A DNA stretch of 5,778 nucleotides from Candidatus Omnitrophota bacterium (GTDB lineage Bacteria; Omnitrophota; Omnitrophia; Omnitrophales; Aquincolibacteriaceae): contig JAHFHJ010000096.1 of NCBI GenBank assembly GCA_023246985.1, positions 1-5,778 of the forward strand. Reading direction: 5' to 3'. Every line of letters begins with the position of its first letter. Position 1 is the stretch's first letter. The notes below the pieces were generated by a model, which had not been told where the DNA came from, ran no database searches, and worked only from the letters and a program-made list of their open reading frames with translations. The translations under genes were made by a program, and so were the position numbers. Shown piece after piece: positions 5,490-5,778 of this stretch.

Positions 5490-5574
5490 TACTTCGACTC
5501 GGCTTTCAGCCTCGCTCAGTACTAGCCGAGGAGAAGTATCCTGAGCGACTGAACGAAGTGAAGGAGTCGAAGGA
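5490..5574 (+). repeat. REP-like palindromic element, copy 1
   Basis: Starts on the base after the tRNA. It has two parts. The first is an imperfect hairpin: TACTTCGACTCGGCT (5490-5504) pairs with AGCCGAGGAGAAGTA (5524-5538), 13 of 15, loop 19 nt. The second is a 37-nt module (5538-5574) that begins ATCCTGAGCGAC and ends GGAGTCGAAGGA. The outer ends are also inverted copies (TACTTCGACTC against GAGTCGAAGGA, 10 of 11). The TCCTGAGC...GTCGAAGGA frame is, from memory, a widespread intergenic palindrome in diverse bacteria. No T-run follows, so a terminator role is unproven. Confidence 0.8.
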
Positions 5575-5580
5575 CGCAAT

Positions 5581-5600
5581 CGGGGCAGTACTTCGACTCG
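5581..5600 (+). repeat. Direct repeat carrying the 3' end of tRNA-Gln
   Basis: These 20 nt repeat 5482-5501 exactly, 99 nt away. The first 8 (CGGGGCAG) are the tRNA-Gln 3' acceptor strand and discriminator; the last 12 are the start of the palindromic element. The copy lacks the rest of the tRNA, so it is not a second tRNA gene. It could be the scar of a tandem duplication of element plus tRNA end, or an attachment-type duplication. Confidence 0.85.
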
Positions 5601-5677
5601 CTTCGCTCGCTCACCACGAGATAGAGAAGCGAGTCGAGCCATCCTGAGCGACCGAGCAACGCGAGGGAGTCGAAGGA
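5589..5677 (+). repeat. REP-like palindromic element, copy 2
   Basis: Same plan as copy 1. A perfect 12-bp stem, TCGACTCGCTTC (5593-5604) with GAAGCGAGTCGA (5626-5637), is followed by a 37-nt module (5641-5677) with the identical ends ATCCTGAGCGAC and GGAGTCGAAGGA. The 13-nt core between those ends matches copy 1 at only 7 positions, and the hairpin loop is unrelated. Confidence 0.8.
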
Positions 5678-5709
5678 TTACGAGCTCACTTCGAAGGACA
5701 CAATTTTTT

Positions 5710-5778
5710 ATGATGAGCGAACGAAGAGAGTCGAACCAGTGGTTTGTCTATATTCTCAAATGTAAGAACGGCGATTTG
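5710..5778 (+). CDS. GIY-YIG nuclease domain protein, N-terminal fragment
   Basis: The frame runs from ATG 5710 (or ATG 5713) off the right edge, giving 23 residues: MMSERRESN then QWFVYILKCKNGDL. The second part is the opening strand of the GIY-YIG fold as in UPF0213/YhbQ-type proteins (W.VYIL.C.dGsLY), where VYI is the 'GIY' position; the 'YIG' half (usually YTGIT) would lie just beyond the window. These small single-domain proteins are putative DNA nucleases of uncertain role. A weak AAGGA (5694-5698) and a T-rich stretch precede the start. Odd: the first nine codons are built from a decayed copy of the palindromic repeat upstream, and in most relatives the protein would start close to the W. 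Confidence 0.8.
   Translation, partial: MMSERRESNQWFVYILKCKNGDL
5714..5735 (+). repeat. Decayed third copy of the REP-like module, within coding sequence
   Basis: TGAGCGA, ACGAAG and AGAGTCGAA follow in the same order as in the 37-nt module at 5538-5574, with about 8 nt missing. It encodes residues SERRES of the GIY-YIG protein. A smaller fragment, CTTCGAAGGACA, lies at 5689-5700. Confidence 0.6.

Noticed and set aside
5439..5642. 67-residue open frame on the minus strand across tRNA-Gln and the palindromes
   Set aside because: It reads the antisense of a tRNA and of repeat DNA; its repeated SRVEVLPRL motif simply mirrors the repeat units.
5490..5710. CRISPR array or rho-independent terminator after tRNA-Gln
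   Set aside because: Only two repeat copies with internal palindromes and no uniform spacers, so not CRISPR; no T-run directly follows a stem, and the 6-T run at 5704-5709 lacks an adjacent GC hairpin.

Overview
The window is a housekeeping segment from a bacterium. Almost everything lies on the + strand, base composition is near 50% GC, and intergenic gaps are short. The gene set is translation-centred: gatB, tsaD, a very small basic ribosome-type protein and tRNA-Gln. Two biosynthetic genes (long-form hisG, ispE) and an MgtC-type membrane protein sit among them. No single protein fixes the phylum. Gap-filling arrays of 7-nt repeats together with large imperfect palindromes recall uncultured lineages such as Omnitrophota or Elusimicrobiota. 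That is an impression from memory, not a demonstrated assignment.

Layout. 2-94 is the 3' end of a gene cut by the window, possibly of the Fic/Doc type. 69-254 (-) is a small convergent gene with an extended -10 box placed almost on its start codon. 295-3297 is a tight run gatB-tsaD-mgtC. A textbook sigma70 promoter (TTGACA-17-TAGAAT) then sits immediately before hisG (3350-4222), so close that the hisG mRNA should be leaderless. 4301-4399 encodes a 32-residue Lys/Arg-rich protein resembling the AURKAIP1/COX24 (bS22/mS38) group. ispE (4525-5400) and tRNA-Gln(UUG) (5419-5489) follow. From 5490 to 5709 there are two related palindromic elements. The window ends inside the N-terminus of a GIY-YIG nuclease (5710-5778).

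How the parts connect. GatB is the amidotransferase subunit that turns Glu-tRNA(Gln) into Gln-tRNA(Gln). The tRNA-Gln at the other end of the window has the U1-A72 pair and the short D-loop that the bacterial GatCAB pathway recognises. TsaD supplies t6A37 for ANN-decoding tRNAs.

The most unusual layer is the repeats. At least five unrelated 7-nt-period arrays occur: ACAGAYN inside gatB, GATCAAC and CGCGTTG at the start of tsaD, GNNRTAA before the small ribosomal-type gene, and CGCCGTA running up to ispE. Two of them are translated in frame. A second system follows tRNA-Gln: paired palindromes with conserved ends and divergent cores, a copied tRNA 3' end, and a degenerate copy that forms the N-terminal codons of the GIY-YIG nuclease.
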